Source: Phenylobacterium sp.
Lineage (GTDB): Bacteria; Pseudomonadota; Alphaproteobacteria; Caulobacterales; Caulobacteraceae
Length of the DNA: 64,000 bases
Direction: 5' to 3'
Assembly (NCBI RefSeq): GCF_016793285.1
Contig: NZ_JAEUMO010000080.1
Span: forward strand, 1-64,000
Every line of letters begins with the position of its first letter. Positions within the stretch are counted from its first letter, which is position 1. The notes under the pieces were generated by a model. The model did not search any database, was not told the origin of the DNA, and was given only the letters and a program-made list of their open reading frames with translations. Shown here in pieces: positions 42,512 through 50,346 of this stretch. Position numbers and translations under genes: made by a program.

Positions 42512-43339
42512 TTACTCCGGCGGCTCGCGGCGGTGTTCGCGATACCAGCAGAGCTGTTCGCTGGTGGCCAGCAGCTTGCCGTCGCGCCGCCAGTAGCTCG
42601 AGCGCTCGTCCGACGCGCCGCCGGCGCCGACCCGGCCCTCGCACTCGACCAGGATGAAGTCGTGCCCCACCTCGGCGACCTCGGCCACGGTGGCGTGCAG
42701 GTAGACGGTGAGCGACAGCGTCGTCGTCATCACCGTGGGGCCGAGCGCGTAGAAGGCGCGCGGCGCGGAGTTGTCGGTGATCATCCCCAGCAGCGACTTG
42801 TCGAGTGGGCCGCGGCGCGAGCGGACCCACGCCAGGGTGCGCGAATCGCCGGTCGGCCGGGGCGGGAAGGTGTCGAGCGTGCGCCGCTCCAGCGCCTGGG
42901 CCCCGAAGTGCTGGGAGGCGCCGACCATCAACGGACTGGGCAGGCTGTCCGGGTCCGGCGCGTCGGGCATGGACGCGAAGGCGAAGGCCGGCGTCTGCGG
43001 CCGCCTGGCCATGGTGACCATGGCGTGGACGCCGACCTCCTCGGATCCGGCCGGGCGCAGCTCCACTTCCCACACGCCGATCGAGCCGCCCTGGCGCAGG
43101 CGTCGGGTGCGGATGTCGAGTTCGCCGGCGGGCAGGGCGGCGGCATAGGTCAGGGTGAGCGACAGGGCCTCGCCGACCGCTCCGGGCTCGGATTCGATCA
43201 CCCGGATGCAGAGGCCGATGGCATAGCCGCCCCAGAGACCGCCGCCGGGGTTGCGCCACTCGGGGCCGGCCAGCGTCGTCCACCGGCCGGGGCCGACGGG
43301 GGTGAGCGGCATCTGCAGGGTCTCGGTCGTCGTGGTCAT
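42512..43339 (-). CDS. Acyl-CoA thioesterase family protein (TesB/4HBT_3 type)
   Basis: A 275-residue protein of the double-hotdog thioesterase type. The N-terminal part has WRNPGGGLWGGYAIGLCIRVIES, typical of the first hotdog helix, with RTRRLRQGGSIGVWEVELRPAG in the first sheet; the second half has SRTLAWVRSRRGPLDKSLLGMITDNSAPRAFYAL and LTVYLHATVAEVAEVGHDFILVECEGRVGAGGASDERSSYW, the second-domain strands with the catalytic-type Asp in ITDNS. It hydrolyses acyl-CoA esters in the cytosol; substrate preference unknown. The in-frame ATG at 43372 would add 11 residues; the ATG at 43339 was preferred for the family-like start. Confidence 0.82.
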   Translation of the reverse strand: MTTTTETLQMPLTPVGPGRWTTLAGPEWRNPGGGLWGGYAIGLCIRVIESEPGAVGEALSLTLTYAAALPAGELDIRTRRLRQGGSIGVWEVELRPAGSEEVGVHAMVTMARRPQTPAFAFASMPDAPDPDSLPSPLMVGASQHFGAQALERRTLDTFPPRPTGDSRTLAWVRSRRGPLDKSLLGMITDNSAPRAFYALGPTVMTTTLSLTVYLHATVAEVAEVGHDFILVECEGRVGAGGASDERSSYWRRDGKLLATSEQLCWYREHRREPPE

Positions 43340-43414
43340 GGGCGCCTGTCTACAGCCTCTCCGCGGCGTCACGGAAGGGACCGGACGTCGCCCTACAGAA
43401 ACGCATGGCGGCTC

Positions 43415-43487
43415 TGTGAAATCGCTGATCTATGCAGCGTTCAGATGGTGCTATCTAAACAGTGTCCAGACGGACAGCGCCGCTTCC
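43415..43487 (+). promoter_or_regulatory. Conserved promoter region of small membrane peptide 2
   Basis: TGTGAAATCGCTGATC (from 43415), TGCTATCT (43449-43456) and TGTCCAGACGGAC (from 43463), with the same spacings as the region before peptide 1 at 41624. Conserved over about 70 bp although the surrounding sequence is unrelated. Confidence 0.6.
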
Positions 43488-43523
43488 CCGGCGCCTCACA
43501 AGAAGAAGCTGACGGAGACATCA

Positions 43524-43628
43524 ATGACCTTCTCGCGCATCGAAACCGCCTTCGACCGTATCGCCCCCGCCCTGCTGCTGGGTCTCGGTCTGATCGCCTC
43601 CCTCGCCACGGCCGGCCTGGGCATCTGA
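43524..43628 (+). CDS. Small membrane peptide 2 (34 residues)
   Basis: MTFSRIETAFDRIAPALLLG then LGLIASLATAGLGI, a paralogue of peptide 1 at 41728. Shared features are the S-x-I-x3-(V/F)-D-R-I-x-P-A-L-L-L core and a C-terminal Gly/Ala-rich hydrophobic end. GGAG at 43514-43517 precedes the ATG by 6 bases. It has its own conserved promoter and terminator. The two copies imply a small gene family with lineage-specific function. Inner-membrane location is inferred from the hydrophobic helix. Confidence 0.75.
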   Translation: MTFSRIETAFDRIAPALLLGLGLIASLATAGLGI

Positions 43629-43651
43629 GCCCGCCGACCAAGCGACGGATG

Positions 43652-43674
43652 AGGGCCCTTCGGGGCCCTTTTTC
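43652..43674 (+). terminator. Intrinsic terminator after small membrane peptide 2
   Basis: AGGGCCC-TTCG-GGGCCCT followed by TTTTCG. The same hairpin as at 41900 and 42445. Confidence 0.8.
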
Positions 43675-44219
43675 GTGCCGGCCGCCCGGCACCCGCGCCG
43701 GCGCTGCGCGAGTCGGGCCTCACCTGCGAAGCCCTCTTCAGACCGTGTTGCGACGCGGCGTGCATCCAAGGCCAAGGTGGCCTCGTACTTGCAGAGAATT
43801 GCGCGTTTCGCAGGGATTTTCCCTTATCGGGAGTATTTCTCCTGCAAATTGAATGGCCTTGAGACGTATCCCCCGGCGTCCCAGGGTGAAGATGAAACCA
43901 TGCCGCGGTCCCCTGCGCGGTCGACCAGGAGCAGGCTCATGCGCGGCTTTGGCCACGCGAATACGGGTGGAGACGACCGACGCGCCGGCGGCGCGGGCGG
44001 TCATTTTCGCATTTCCGGCCCGCAACAATCCTGGCGCGCCGAACCGCGGCAAGGCGTCGCGCGTCGGCCTGGCTTGACGACAGTCCGGCAACTTTGTGGC
44101 ACCTCTACCGTAGGCGGCGGGTCCCCCGTGGATGCGGCGTCCAGTTGTAGGCAACAGTCGGTAAGCGCGGTTTCTTGGCTGATTTTGAAACATCCGGTCG
44201 CCCTTGGGGGGACGCAGCC
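43675..44219. other. Non-coding stretch (545 bp) upstream of the PEP-CTERM gene
   Basis: No frame here looks coding. A lower-GC patch at about 43790-43860 contains a compact set of nested hairpins: GCAG...CTGC outer (43810-43845) with GGGATTTTCCC and GGAGTATTTCTCC inside, suggesting a structured leader or small RNA. The remainder is unstructured to the eye. The PEP-CTERM gene's promoter is probably in this region, but no clear boxes were identified. Confidence 0.45.
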
Positions 44220-45617
44220 GTGACGGTCGCGATCGACGACGGCCGCGGCCGCCGGCGCGCAGGCCTGGCGACCAGCCTCCTGGCCTGGCTGTGGCCGGAG
44301 GCCAAGGAGCAGCGCGACGAGCGCACGGGCCTGCTGGCCTGGAGCACGCTGCTCGGCTGGCTGTGGCCCACCGCCGTCCACGACGAGAACTACGGCCGGC
44401 GTCACGGCCTGATGGCGATCCTGTTCGGCTGGATGTGGCCGAACGTGGCCGACCGCGGCGTGCGCCGCTGGTGGCACTTCTCCTGGCTGTGGAGCTGGAT
44501 GTGGCCCGGCAAGGTGCTGGGCCCCGACGGCGAGATCTGCCCGCTGGCCCCCTGGCACCCGGCGCTGCGCCCCGAGGTCTGCCCGGGCGAGACTTGGCAC
44601 CACAAGCTGCGCCGGCACGGGCCGGTGATGTTCATGATGTTCGGCGCGACCGCGCTGGCGTCGCCGACCCTGATGGAAGGCAACGGCGCCCTCGACGGCG
44701 GTCGTCTGAACCTGTTCCACAACGAAGGCCCGGCGAACCCGGACCAGCCCACCGGCGGCGACGTGACTCCCGACGCGGGCGGCCCCACGGTCGGTGACGA
44801 CGGCGGGACGACGGCCGGCGGCGGCGGTGGCGGTGCTGGCGGCGGCGCCGGGGGCGGCGACGGCGGGGCGACCTCGCCCGGCGGCGGCTTCGGCGGCGGC
44901 TCGGGCGGCGGTGGCGTCGGCGACGGCGGCGACGAGGGCGCGAGCGGTGGCGGGACCGGGGGCGATCCTGCGCCGACGGCCGGCGACCCGGCTCCGCCGA
45001 CCGGCGACGGCGGCACGACCGTGGTCGATCCCAGCTTCGATCCCAGCGGCGACCTCGATCCGGGCGTTGGCCTCGGCGGCGGCGGTGGTGCAGGCGGCGG
45101 CGGCGCGGGTGGCGCTGGCGGCGCGGGCGGTACTGGCGGCGGCACGGGCGGTGGCGCAGGCGGAGATGCCGGCGGCGGCACGGGCGGCGGCGACACCACC
45201 GGCCCGACCACGGGCGGCGGAGACCCCTTCAACCCGACGACCCCGCTTCCCCCCAGCGTGGACCCGACCGGTCCGCTTCCGCCCACGGGCGGTCCGCCGA
45301 CCGAACCCACGGTCCCGGGCACGCCCACGGGCGGCGGTGGTGGCGGCGGCACGAACAATCCGTTCGACCTGACGCCTCCCGGCACGGGTGGCGGGAACAC
45401 CGGCGGTGGCGGCACGGGTGGCGGCGACACGGGTGATGGCGACACGGGCGGTGGCGGCGGCGGTGGCGACACCGGCGGCGGCGACCAGACGACGCCCGGC
45501 ACGCCCGGCCCGTCGGCGGCTGTCCCCGAGCCTGCGACCTGGACGATGATGATCCTGGGCTTCGGCGCGGTGGGCTACGCGATCCGCCGGCGCCGGTTCG
45601 CCGCCTCGGTCCGCTAA
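44220..45617 (+). CDS. PEP-CTERM protein with N-terminal W-x-W-P repeats and Gly-rich body
   Basis: A 465-residue protein. Residues 20-98 carry a tandem repeat of about 24 residues, each with (L/F)(A/G/S)W(L/M)WP: the W-x-W-P tetrads are at 23-26, 47-50, 71-74 and 93-96. Then KLRRHGPVMFMMFGATALAS (129-148) looks like a signal peptide but lies far inside the protein. A long Gly/Pro/Thr low-complexity body (about 165-430) follows, ending with VPEPATWTMMILGFGAVGYA and RRRRF, the PEP-CTERM sorting signal (PEP motif, hydrophobic helix, Arg cluster) recognised by exosortases. The GTG at 44220 follows a GGGGGG stretch; a TTG at 44175 in frame is the alternative. Most likely an exported, exosortase-processed surface protein; no exosortase is in the window. 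Overlaps the convergent gene by 4 bp. Confidence 0.85.
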   Translation: MTVAIDDGRGRRRAGLATSLLAWLWPEAKEQRDERTGLLAWSTLLGWLWPTAVHDENYGRRHGLMAILFGWMWPNVADRGVRRWWHFSWLWSWMWPGKVLGPDGEICPLAPWHPALRPEVCPGETWHHKLRRHGPVMFMMFGATALASPTLMEGNGALDGGRLNLFHNEGPANPDQPTGGDVTPDAGGPTVGDDGGTTAGGGGGGAGGGAGGGDGGATSPGGGFGGGSGGGGVGDGGDEGASGGGTGGDPAPTAGDPAPPTGDGGTTVVDPSFDPSGDLDPGVGLGGGGGAGGGGAGGAGGAGGTGGGTGGGAGGDAGGGTGGGDTTGPTTGGGDPFNPTTPLPPSVDPTGPLPPTGGPPTEPTVPGTPTGGGGGGGTNNPFDLTPPGTGGGNTGGGGTGGGDTGDGDTGGGGGGGDTGGGDQTTPGTPGPSAAVPEPATWTMMILGFGAVGYAIRRRRFAASVR

Positions 45618-46441
45618 TACCGCTCGTAGCCGTAGCGCGGCGGATAGTACGGCCGCGGCTGCACCGGGTAGGCGGGCGCGGGACTCCAGCGGCGATCGTC
45701 TTCCTCTTCGCGACGCGCGGCTTCGTAGGCGCGCCGGCGTTCCTCTTCGTAGGCGCGCTGGCGCTCCTCGGCGTAGGCGCGTTCGCGCGCTTCGGCCTCG
45801 GCGCGGCGTTGGCGTTCGGCGGTCTCCTCGACCTGGCGGCGCTGGGCGTCGGCGGCGGCGGTCTGCGCCTGGATCGCGGCGAGTTGCGCGTCGTTCAGGC
45901 GCCTGGCGCGCGCCTCGGCCTCGGCGCGGTCGCGCGCGGCCTGGTCGGCGGCGACGCGCTCCTTGTGCCGCACCGCGATCTGGGCGCCGCAGACCTTCAG
46001 GTCGACCATCCCCTGCTCAGAGCCCGAGAGCGAGGCGGTGAGCGGCTCCTCGGTCAGCCAGGCGATGCCCAGCGTCCCGCCGCGCCGCATGGCGGCCTCG
46101 GTCTCCTCTGACAGCACCAGTTCGCCCGAACTGCCGTCGCCGCGCAGCATCAGGTTCGAGAACCGCTGCCTGTCGATGCGGATCGGCAGGAAGGCGCGGG
46201 TCGGCAGGTTGTCCTTGAAGAACCGCAGGCTCGTCACCTGCCCGTCGGAGACGAGCGCCACCGGCGTGCTGGCGCCTGAGCGCGCGAGCAGGTCCAGGTC
46301 GACCCGGCAGCCCGCGTCGGTGGGCGTGATGACCCAGGCCAGCGCCGGCGCGCGCGCCGCGACGGGTCTGGCCGGGGCGGCCGAGGCAAGGTTCGGGAGG
46401 AGCGCAGCAGCCACCGCGCCCCCGATGATCATCCTGATCAC
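45614..46441 (-). CDS. Secreted protein with long charged coiled-coil and Tyr/Pro-rich end
   Basis: A 275-residue exported protein. A signal-like segment (about 1-25, GGAVAAALLPNLASA) is followed by a globular region (about 30-160, with one conserved-looking Cys pair: AGCRVDLDLLARSG and LKVCGAQIAV), a highly charged Ala/Arg/Glu coiled coil (about 160-250, repeats of AEEERRRAYEEE type) and a Pro/Tyr-rich C terminus (YPVQPRPYYPPRYGYERY). The GTG at 46441 was chosen because GGAG at 46449-46452 precedes it by 7 bases; an ATG at 46432 is the alternative. Envelope-associated scaffold or stalk is a guess. Convergent with the PEP-CTERM gene. Confidence 0.72.
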   Translation of the reverse strand: MIRMIIGGAVAAALLPNLASAAPARPVAARAPALAWVITPTDAGCRVDLDLLARSGASTPVALVSDGQVTSLRFFKDNLPTRAFLPIRIDRQRFSNLMLRGDGSSGELVLSEETEAAMRRGGTLGIAWLTEEPLTASLSGSEQGMVDLKVCGAQIAVRHKERVAADQAARDRAEAEARARRLNDAQLAAIQAQTAAADAQRRQVEETAERQRRAEAEARERAYAEERQRAYEEERRRAYEAARREEEDDRRWSPAPAYPVQPRPYYPPRYGYERY

Positions 46442-46560
46442 GCGAAGGCTCCAGATCGACTGACACGCAGCTCCACGATACGGCCGTTGATCGCAGGCCG
46501 CTAGAGGCCGAACCGTCGCGGATGCTAGACCGTCGCCATGACTCACGAGGGAGGCCGGGC

Positions 46561-47310
46561 ATGACCCGCAAGCTTTGGATCTCGATGCTGGCCGCCGCAG
46601 CGGTCGGAACGGCCGGCGCGGCCTGGGCGGCGCTGCCCGGCAACATCGCCGCGGCGCTGGCCGACAAGGGCCGCGCCGATGACGTCAAGCGAGACGCCGC
46701 GCGCAAGCCGGGCGAACTCCTGGCCTGGGCCGGCCTGAAGAGCGGCGACAAGGTGGCCGACCTGATCATGGGCGGCGGCTACTTCACCCGCATCCTGTCG
46801 CTCGCGGTGGGCCCGGCCGGCGTGGTCTACGCCTACCAGCCCGACGAGTTCGTGCGGTTCCAGGCGAGCTACGGCGAGGACCAGAAGAAGGTCGCGGCCG
46901 CCTATCCCAACGTGAAGGCGGTCACGGGCTCGCTCGGGACCCTGGACCTGCCCGACGGCCTGGACATGGTGCTGACCGTCCAGAACTACCACGACCTGCA
47001 CCTGACGCCGTTCCCCAAGGACACGGCCGCGAAGGTCAACGCCGAGGTGTTCAAGTCGCTGAAGCCGGGCGGCGTCTACCTGATCGTCGACCACGTCGCA
47101 GCGCCCGGCTCGGGGCTGGAGGCGGCGATGAAGGTGCATCGCATCGAGCCCTCGATCGTGAAGCAGGAGGTCGAGGCCGCCGGTTTCAGGCTCGAAGCCG
47201 AGAGCCCGCTGCTCAAGGACGCCGCCGACCCCCACACGGCTGGCGTGTTCGACGCGTCCATCCGCGGGAAGACCGACCAGTTCGTGATGAAGTTCCGGAA
47301 GCCGAAGTAG
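46561..47310 (+). CDS. Exported SAM-methyltransferase-fold protein
   Basis: A 249-residue protein with a clear signal peptide (MTRKLWISMLAAAAVGTAG to AWA, about 23 residues) followed by a class I methyltransferase-like domain: LKSGDKVADLIMGGGYFTRILSLAVGP (SAM loop, GGGYF), VVYAYQPDEF, NVKAVTGSLGTLDLPDGLDMVLTVQNYHD and LKPGGVYLIVDHVAAPGSG. The glycine loop is intact, though the usual acidic residue after the first strand reads 'DLIMGGG'. An exported methyltransferase fold is odd because SAM is cytosolic; such signal-peptide-bearing relatives do occur in Caulobacterales. GAGGGAGG lies upstream of the ATG at 46561. Whether it is active is not known. Convergent with the peptidase gene. Confidence 0.8.
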   Translation: MTRKLWISMLAAAAVGTAGAAWAALPGNIAAALADKGRADDVKRDAARKPGELLAWAGLKSGDKVADLIMGGGYFTRILSLAVGPAGVVYAYQPDEFVRFQASYGEDQKKVAAAYPNVKAVTGSLGTLDLPDGLDMVLTVQNYHDLHLTPFPKDTAAKVNAEVFKSLKPGGVYLIVDHVAAPGSGLEAAMKVHRIEPSIVKQEVEAAGFRLEAESPLLKDAADPHTAGVFDASIRGKTDQFVMKFRKPK

Positions 47311-47345
47311 GCCCGGCCCCGCGACCGCAGGCTGAACGGCGGGCC

Positions 47346-49568
47346 TCAGCGCCCCTTCAGCTTGCGGTCGAAGAAGTCCAGCGCCTGCATCGCGCGGTGC
47401 ATGCGGTTGTTCGGCGTCCAGCCGCCGCGGTGGCGCAGGCCGGGATAGACCATGGTCTCGAACGGCGTGCCCGCGGCCTGGAGCGCGAACAGGATCCGCG
47501 TCGTGTGGTCGAAGGTGACGTTGTCGTCGGCCATGCCGTGCATCACCAGCAGCGAGCCCGGCCCGATCTGCGGCATGCGGGCCACGAGCTCGGTCGCCGC
47601 ATATCCCTTCGGGTTGTCGGCGGGCGTGCCCATGTAGCGCTCGGTGTAGTGGGTGTCGTAGAGCGCCCAGTCGGTGACCGGGGCCCCGGCGACGCCGGCC
47701 TTGAAGGGGCTGTCCTTCGCCGTGAGCATCAGCAGCGTCATGTAGCCGCCGTAGGACCAGCCGGTGACGCCGATGTTGGCCGCGTCCACGTAGGGTAGCG
47801 ACTGCAGGTATCTCGCCCCGGCGATCTGGTCGTCGACCTCGAGCTGGCCCATGCGCCGGTCGATGGCAGTCTTGAAGGCGACCGAGCGGTTCGGCGTGCC
47901 GCGGTTGTCGAGCCGGAACAGGATGTAGCCGGCGTCGAGCAGGATCTGGTCTTCCGGGGTATGCCAGTTCCTGGCCACGCGGGCGCTGCCGGGGCCGCCA
48001 TAGACCTGGACGATCACCGGATACCTCCTCGCCGGATCGAAGCCGGGCGGGGTGCGCAGCTCCCACCACAGGTCCTGGCCGTCCGCGGCCTTGACGGTCC
48101 CGAACTCGGGGACGCGCAGCCGCTCGGCGTAGGGCCAGAACGGGTGGCCCGCCTTCAGCGCGTTCTCTTCGATCCACCGCACGCGCGTCCCATCCGCCTT
48201 GTAGAGCGCCGTCTGCGGCGGGGTCCGGGGATCCTCGTAAGTTCCGGCGAAGGCGCCGCCCTTGTCGGCGACGGTGACGCTCCACGAGCCGCCGGCGGAG
48301 GTCAGGGCCTTCGGCTCGCCGGGCGTCTTGTACGAAACCGAATAGAGGCGGCTTTCGACCGGGTTGTCCTTGTGGGCGAGGAACAGCACGCGGCCCGCGG
48401 CCTCGTCGACGCCGGCGATCTCCTGCACGGGCCAGTCGCCCTGGGTCACCTGGCGGATCGGCTTGCCGTCGGCGCCGTAGAGGTAGAGGTGCAGGAAGCC
48501 CGAGCGCTCGGACGACCAGAGGAAGGTCCCGTCCTTCAGAGGCCTGAAGTCGTTGGAGAGGTCGACCCAGTGCGGGCTCGTCTCGGTGAGGATCACCTTC
48601 GATGCGCCGGTCGCCGGATCGACGGCCAGCAGGTCGAGGCGGCGCTGGTCGCGGCTCTGGCGCTGGACGTAGAGCGTCCGGCCGTCCTTCGCCCAGGCGA
48701 CGCGGGCCAGGTAGACGTCGGCGTCGGCGCCCAGGTCCACCCTGACGCGCGCGCCCGAAAGCGGCTGGACGTAGAGGTCTACCCTGGCGTTCGGGCGGCC
48801 GGGGCGCGGATAGCGCTGCGGGACGACGAGCGCGCCGGTGGCGTTCACCTCGGGCCGCGGCACGACGTCGACGCCTGTCTGGTCGACGAAGGCCACGGCG
48901 ACGGCGCGGTCGTCGGGGCTCCACCAGTAGCCGGTGGAGCGGTCCATCTCCTCCTGGGCGATGAACTCGGCCGTGCCCCAGCTTTTCAGCTCCGTCCCGC
49001 CTTCGGTCAGGGCGCGCTCGGCGCCGCCGGCGGCCGGGACGATGAACAGGTTGTCGTCGCGCACGAAGGAGACGAAGCCGCCCTTCGGCGAGATCTTGGC
49101 GTCGATCTCGTCGGCCGCGGACCTGGTGAGCTGGCGCGCCTGCCGGGCGGCCACGTCGTAGACCCAGAGATCGCCCTCGACCGGGGCCAGGATGAGTTTC
49201 CCTTGGGCGTCCCAGGCGTAGTCGACCACGCCGCGGGTGGCGACGCCGGCCCGTTCCCGGCGCGCCTTCTCGGCCTCGGAGAGCTCACGGACTTCGGGGG
49301 CCAGTGTCCTGCCGTCGAGCAGCATGCGCGGCGCGCCGCCCGCCACGTCGGCGATCCAGAGGTCGGTGACCAGCAGGTCGTCGGCGCGGGTCTTGATGTA
49401 GGTCACCGCCTTGCCGTCGGGCGACAGCTTCACCCCGCGGGCGCGGGGCCCGGAAAGGTCGGGGCTTTCGAAGACCCGTTGCGGGGGAAGGCGCGAGGGA
49501 AGGGCGGGGGCGGCCATGGCGGGTGTCGCGGCGATCAGGGCCGCGAGTGCGGCGGCAGGAAGCTTCAT
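47346..49568 (-). CDS. S9 family peptidase (dipeptidyl peptidase IV type)
   Basis: A 740-residue exported serine peptidase. Signal peptide: MKLPAAALAALIAATPAMA. A beta-propeller (about 30-480) contains the family's double-Glu substrate-anchoring motif in FIAQEEMDRSTGYWWSPDD. The C-terminal alpha/beta hydrolase (about 500-740) has the nucleophile in TGWSYGGYMTLLML (GWSYGG), the acid in VMHGMADDNVTF and the catalytic His in YPGLRHRGG. All three catalytic positions are present. It probably removes X-Pro or related dipeptides in the periplasm. The start at 49568 follows the signal-peptide rule; longer frames upstream are not plausible. It stands divergent from a small secreted protein. Confidence 0.95.
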   Translation of the reverse strand: MKLPAAALAALIAATPAMAAPALPSRLPPQRVFESPDLSGPRARGVKLSPDGKAVTYIKTRADDLLVTDLWIADVAGGAPRMLLDGRTLAPEVRELSEAEKARRERAGVATRGVVDYAWDAQGKLILAPVEGDLWVYDVAARQARQLTRSAADEIDAKISPKGGFVSFVRDDNLFIVPAAGGAERALTEGGTELKSWGTAEFIAQEEMDRSTGYWWSPDDRAVAVAFVDQTGVDVVPRPEVNATGALVVPQRYPRPGRPNARVDLYVQPLSGARVRVDLGADADVYLARVAWAKDGRTLYVQRQSRDQRRLDLLAVDPATGASKVILTETSPHWVDLSNDFRPLKDGTFLWSSERSGFLHLYLYGADGKPIRQVTQGDWPVQEIAGVDEAAGRVLFLAHKDNPVESRLYSVSYKTPGEPKALTSAGGSWSVTVADKGGAFAGTYEDPRTPPQTALYKADGTRVRWIEENALKAGHPFWPYAERLRVPEFGTVKAADGQDLWWELRTPPGFDPARRYPVIVQVYGGPGSARVARNWHTPEDQILLDAGYILFRLDNRGTPNRSVAFKTAIDRRMGQLEVDDQIAGARYLQSLPYVDAANIGVTGWSYGGYMTLLMLTAKDSPFKAGVAGAPVTDWALYDTHYTERYMGTPADNPKGYAATELVARMPQIGPGSLLVMHGMADDNVTFDHTTRILFALQAAGTPFETMVYPGLRHRGGWTPNNRMHRAMQALDFFDRKLKGR

Positions 49569-49709
49569 GGCGGCGTTGAACAGGGAACCGACGCGCTTGG
49601 CAATGCAGGCGCTGTGACGGCCGCCGGTCACCATGCGCCAGGGCTGAAACGGAGCGTGCAATCGCCGTCGGCGGCGCCTCGGGCAGACTGCGTCATGGGA
49701 GGAGACGTC

Positions 49710-50063
49710 ATGCGCATCACGATCTTCGCGCTCGGCCTGCTGGCCCTCGCGCCGACGGCGTCGGCCCAGCCCGAGGCGCCCGCGCCCGCGCCGGCCGCCA
49801 GGCCGCACGCGACGTACACGCTGGAGACGCCGATCCACACGCTGATGGAGGATCCGGTGACCCTGGCCTGGCTGGACAGGCATTTCCCCGGCATGTCCGC
49901 GCGGATGCGCGACCCTGAGGTCGGCACGCTGTTCGACGGCGTCAGCATCCAGGGCCTGTCGATCGATCCCGACCACGGCCGGGCGCTGACGCCCGAGGTC
50001 ATGGCCAAGCTCGCGGTTTCGCTGGAGAAAGCCCAGGCCGACGCGGCGGGCGCCAAGCCTTGA
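49710..50063 (+). CDS. Secreted protein, about 117 residues, unknown
   Basis: Signal peptide (about 1-20, MRITIFALGLLALAPTASA) then a Pro/Ala linker and a compact domain: ETPIHTLMEDPVTLAWLDRH then FPGMSARMRDPEVGTLFDGV and SIQGLSIDPDHGRALTPEVM. This resembles short accessory domains seen in secreted proteins of Caulobacterales ('TPIxTLMADPxxxAxLxKHxPG' type), but I cannot name the family with confidence. GGGAGGAG at 49697-49704 lies 5 bases before the ATG, which decides against the earlier ATG at 49694. A DUF3297 gene follows after 31 bp. Confidence 0.78.
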   Translation: MRITIFALGLLALAPTASAQPEAPAPAPAARPHATYTLETPIHTLMEDPVTLAWLDRHFPGMSARMRDPEVGTLFDGVSIQGLSIDPDHGRALTPEVMAKLAVSLEKAQADAAGAKP

Positions 50064-50094
50064 ATTGGGCGGCGCGGCGTGCGACCTCCCGCCC

Positions 50095-50346
50095 ATGAGC
50101 GAAGACACCCTTCCGACCCTGCCCGACCGGCTCAGCGTCGACCCGAACAGCCCCTATTACGACGAGGCCGTCCTCGCCCGGAACGTGGGCGTGCGCTTCA
50201 AGGGCCAGGACAAGACCAACGTCGAGGAATACTGCGTCAGCGAAGGCTGGGTCCGCCTGTCGGTGGGCGCCTCCAAGGACCGCCACGGCAACCCGCTGAC
50301 CATGAAGCTGCAGGGCCCGGTCGAGCCCTACTTCCGCGAAGGCTAA
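50095..50346 (+). CDS. DUF3297 family protein
   Basis: An 83-residue soluble protein with the DUF3297 signature: LPDRLSVDPNSPYYDEAVLA, VGVRFKGQDKTNVEEYCVSE, GWVRLSVGASKDRHGNPL and a terminal LQGPVEPYFR. The family is small, conserved in alpha- and gammaproteobacteria and of unknown function. The ATG at 50095 is the family start; the in-frame GTG/TTG extension upstream adds no conserved residues. Its stop overlaps the 3' end of the convergent CorC gene by 4 bp. Confidence 0.92.
   Translation: MSEDTLPTLPDRLSVDPNSPYYDEAVLARNVGVRFKGQDKTNVEEYCVSEGWVRLSVGASKDRHGNPLTMKLQGPVEPYFREG

Noticed and set aside
44087..44110. A TGGCAC-like sequence upstream of the PEP-CTERM gene as a sigma-54 promoter
   Set aside because: Only the -24 half (TGGCAC) is present; the required TGC box 5 bp later is missing (CCGT instead).
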